Source of the DNA: Chloroflexota bacterium | Lineage (GTDB): Bacteria > Chloroflexota > Dormibacteria > CF-121 | Assembly: GCA_005889285.1 (NCBI GenBank) | Contig: VBFF01000158.1 | Span: 1-7,634, forward strand | DNA length: 7,634 nucleotides | Direction of reading: 5' to 3' | Shown here: positions 6,039 through 7,634 of the stretch, one piece after another | How the letters are laid out: every line of letters begins with the position of its first letter | Position numbering within the stretch: position 1 is the stretch's first letter | Position numbers and translations under genes: made by a program | Notes under the pieces: generated by a model | Told to the model about the DNA's origin: nothing | The model's database searches: none | Seen by the model: only the letters and a program-made list of their open reading frames with translations

Positions 6039-7235
6039 TCAGGTCCGGCGGAACTCCACCTTCGCCTGCTCGACCAGGCTCGGATTGGCCAGGAGATCCG
6101 CGCCCGTCATCGTCAGCGCCTTGGCGGCGTCGATCATTGCCTGATAACCGCGTGGCGAGCCGGAGGCTTCGAGGAACGCCTGCGAGTGACCCGCCACTTC
6201 GGGCGACGCGATCGCGACCGTCGGATGGAGCGCCGGCACTACATGACTGACGTTGCCCATGTCGGTCGAGCCAGCATTTTCCCAGGGCACGCCCTCAATC
6301 GGGTCGAGGCCGATGCGGCGGAGGTTCTCCTCGAACAGGTGAGCCAGGACGGCGTTGTTCCGGAGGTCGGAGTACGGCTCTTCATTGAAGGTCAGGTTCA
6401 GGCTGCAGCCGGTGGCGAGGGCCGCCGCCTGAAAGATGTTCTTCACCTTCTGGACCAACTCTTCCATATAAGCCTGCTCGCGCGCCCGCACCAGGAACTC
6501 GCCGCTGGTTCGCTCCGGAATGATGTTGGGGGCCGTGCCGCCTTCCTTGAGGTAGCCGTGCAACCGGGCGCCCTCCTTTACCTGTTGACGCAACAGGCTG
6601 ATCCCGTTGTAGGCGAGCACGAAGGCGTCGAGCGCATTGATGCCCTTTTCTGGGTCTCCCGACGCGTGCGCCGCCCGACCGATGAACTCGAACTGCATGT
6701 GGGTGACCGCCAGCGCCCAGTGCAGCACCTGGGTCCTGGTGTCGGGATGGAACATCATCGCCGCATCGACTTCCTGGAAGATGCCCGCATTGATCAGCCG
6801 GATCTTTCCGCCGCCACCTTCCTCGGCCGGCGTGCCGATGACGAGCACCCGACCGCTCAAACGGTCGAGCGCATCGGCAAGTGCAATCCCTGCCCCCGCC
6901 GAGGCGGTCGCAATCAGGTTATGGCAACAGCCGTGGCCGAGGCCACGAAGCGCGTCGTATTCCGAGAGGAAGGCAACCGTCGGCCCCGTCCCGTTGCGGC
7001 GCGTCGCCACGAAGGCGGTCGGGGTGTCGGCGACCCCGACCTCGACGCTGAAACCGTGTTTTTTGAGGAGCTCGGTCAGCCAGGCGACGGCCTGCCGTTC
7101 TTCGTAGCCAACCTCAGGATTGGCGTGAATATCGCGACCAATCCGTTCGAGCTCCGGCCGCAGTGCGTCGATCCGGGTGCCGAGGGCATCCTTGAGCTGG
7201 TCGGTCGACGCTTGAGCCACGGACACGCTGGCCAA
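6039..7235 (-). CDS. M20 family metallohydrolase (amidohydrolase; AbgB/ACY1L2-like)
   Basis: A cytoplasmic zinc (or manganese) hydrolase that cleaves amide bonds of N-acylated amino acids, aminobenzoyl-glutamate-like compounds or small peptides; the exact substrate cannot be read. Motifs in order: DIHANPEVGYEE at 35-46, SEYDALRGLGHGCCHN at 91-106 with metal-ligand candidates C103 and H105, GTPAEEGGGGK at 134-144 (E138 general base, E139 ligand), MFHP at 161-164 (H163), the dimerisation-domain AAHAS at 188-192, and AGHSQAF at 348-354 (H350). SEYDAL plus the GHxC(G)HN block and AGSTDMGNVS at 321-330 place it in the M20D/ACY1L2-type branch. Length of 398 is normal and complete. The start is uncertain: TTG at 7235, or GTG at 7226 or 7220; no ribosome site is visible, and a TACAAT box lies just upstream. 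It is first in a likely two-gene operon with the thymidine kinase. Confidence 0.93.
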   Translation of the reverse strand: MASVSVAQASTDQLKDALGTRIDALRPELERIGRDIHANPEVGYEERQAVAWLTELLKKHGFSVEVGVADTPTAFVATRRNGTGPTVAFLSEYDALRGLGHGCCHNLIATASAGAGIALADALDRLSGRVLVIGTPAEEGGGGKIRLINAGIFQEVDAAMMFHPDTRTQVLHWALAVTHMQFEFIGRAAHASGDPEKGINALDAFVLAYNGISLLRQQVKEGARLHGYLKEGGTAPNIIPERTSGEFLVRAREQAYMEELVQKVKNIFQAAALATGCSLNLTFNEEPYSDLRNNAVLAHLFEENLRRIGLDPIEGVPWENAGSTDMGNVSHVVPALHPTVAIASPEVAGHSQAFLEASGSPRGYQAMIDAAKALTMTGADLLANPSLVEQAKVEFRRT

Positions 7236-7243
7236 TAATTGTA
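7234..7243. promoter_or_regulatory. AT-rich overlapping divergent promoter core
   Basis: This short AT-rich island contains, on the minus strand, TACAAT (7243 to 7238), which would start transcription near 7231, a few bases before the GTG codons at 7226 and 7220 of the M20 gene. On the plus strand AATAAT (7234-7239) would start transcription near 7246, just before the ATG at 7249. The two -10-like boxes overlap, so simultaneous use should be exclusive. No good -35 boxes or Shine-Dalgarno sites are seen. Inference from sequence only. Confidence 0.35.
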
Positions 7244-7634
7244 TGTCGATGGCAGAGCAGCCGAACCTGGATCAGGCGTCCGACGCGGAGCTTGCCCGCC
7301 GGATCCGGGAGATCATGGCCGAGATGGCGCCCCTGGAGGAGGCGCTCGGTCGCCTGCGGGTCCAGATCCAGCAGGTGGCGAGCGAGCAGAAGAAACGGGA
7401 GCGCTCGCAACACCTCAAGGCTCGCATGCAGGTCCGTATCTCGGATGGAGTAGTAGAGCAAGCCGCCGTCAGCCCAGTCCATACCGATCTCCGAAATCGA
7501 GTCGACCTGCAGCAAAAGCCGCCAGGCGGAACGGGCTCCGAGGAGGCCCATGACATCGTTGGACTCCCACTCAACCTCCGCGTCGCCGATGCCGTGGGAG
7601 GCAAGCTGGGTGGTGATGAACGGGTCATGCTGGA
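7243..7634 (+). CDS. hypothetical coiled-coil protein, N-terminal part credible, 3' extent unresolved
   Basis: Not recognised. From the ATG at 7243 (a second ATG at 7249 is equally possible) the frame is open to the window edge. Residues 14-58 look like a real protein: hydrophobic residues at heptad-like spacing in ELARRIREIMAEM, LEEALGRLRVQI and QQVASEQ, then a basic KKRERSQHLKAR stretch, which suggests a short coiled coil with a charged tail. Third codon positions are nearly all G/C up to about 7430, then become mixed, and the later translation is low in information. Beyond there the better coding signal is on the opposite strand in the same codon register. The gene is divergent from the M20 gene with a 7-bp gap. 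Either the real end has been lost, or only the first 60-70 codons are coding, or the frame is spurious. Confidence 0.4.
   Translation, partial: MSMAEQPNLDQASDAELARRIREIMAEMAPLEEALGRLRVQIQQVASEQKKRERSQHLKARMQVRISDGVVEQAAVSPVHTDLRNRVDLQQKPPGGTGSEEAHDIVGLPLNLRVADAVGGKLGGDERVML
7400..7634 (-). CDS. probable DUF1963/YwqG-like protein, C-terminal part; both ends unresolved
   Basis: Read on the minus strand from the window edge, the frame gives VMGLLGARSAWRLLLQVDS, then GMDWADGGLLYYSIRDTDL. The order W-R-L-L-L-Q-x-D-S, x-W-x-D-x-G-x-L-Y, I-R, D-L is the conserved C-terminal core that I associate with DUF1963 (YwqG) proteins, whose function is unknown. Such proteins usually stop about 15-20 residues after the DL, here near 7400. 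Instead the frame stays open to 7114, which would overlap the M20 start by more than 100 bp, so the end is set here only by where the family resemblance fades. The N-terminus lies outside the window. A lost stop, an indel in the sequence or a decayed gene are possible. Recognition is by memory of the family, not a search. Confidence 0.55.

Noticed and set aside
4902..7238. A 778-codon plus-strand open frame antisense to both the kinase and the M20 gene
   Set aside because: It is a by-product of strong G/C third-position bias. The minus-strand products carry full sets of catalytic motifs, while this translation has no recognisable domain and runs across the junction of two real genes.

Overview
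This 7.6 kb, GC-rich (roughly 64% by eye) bacterial window is densely coded. Third codon positions are strongly G/C. Several starts are TTG, GTG or possibly non-AUG, and most genes lack a good Shine-Dalgarno but have a TAnnnT-like box a few bases before the start. That would fit a lineage using many leaderless mRNAs, such as Chloroflexota/Thermomicrobia or other deep-branching high-GC bacteria. The assignment is an inference from style only. No rRNA, tRNA, CRISPR array, insertion sequence or phage gene was seen.

Layout, left to right. Minus strand, 679 down to the window edge: the N-terminal 226 residues of a TIGR01777-type (YfcH-like) NAD(P)-binding epimerase. Just upstream of it, 680-744 holds two perfect palindromes sharing the core GCCGCGGC. 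Minus strand, 2244-745: a PocR-GAF-degenerate GGDEF sensory protein. A 160-bp divergent spacer (2245-2404) separates it from a plus-strand exporter pair: an ABC-2 type ATPase (2405-3178) and a polytopic permease (3243-4868). The permease reading frame probably begins upstream of its first ATG, possibly at an AUC codon placed 8 nt after a GAGGA motif. The permease tail overlaps by 15 bp the tail of a convergent minus-strand gene.

Minus strand, 7235-4854, two genes in one probable operon: an M20 family metallohydrolase (7235-6039) and, 24 nt downstream, a thymidine kinase gene (6014-4854). The kinase is the most unusual item in the window. Its product carries two type II thymidine kinase modules in one chain. 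The C-terminal copy is complete. The N-terminal copy keeps the P-loop and zinc ligands but has Asp in place of the catalytic Glu and lacks the thymidine-binding segments, so it looks like a fused pseudokinase.

The right end is unresolved. Starting only 7 bp from the M20 start, a divergent plus-strand frame encodes a coiled-coil-like N-terminus. The far right edge carries, on the minus strand and in exact antisense codon register with that frame, what looks like the C-terminal part of a DUF1963/YwqG-type protein. Neither frame has a stop codon where one would be expected.

The genes do not form one pathway. They read as separate units: nucleotide salvage with a hydrolase, an exporter, a small-molecule sensor and an epimerase. 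No complete new multi-gene system is visible. The tandem kinase is the best candidate for something not previously described.
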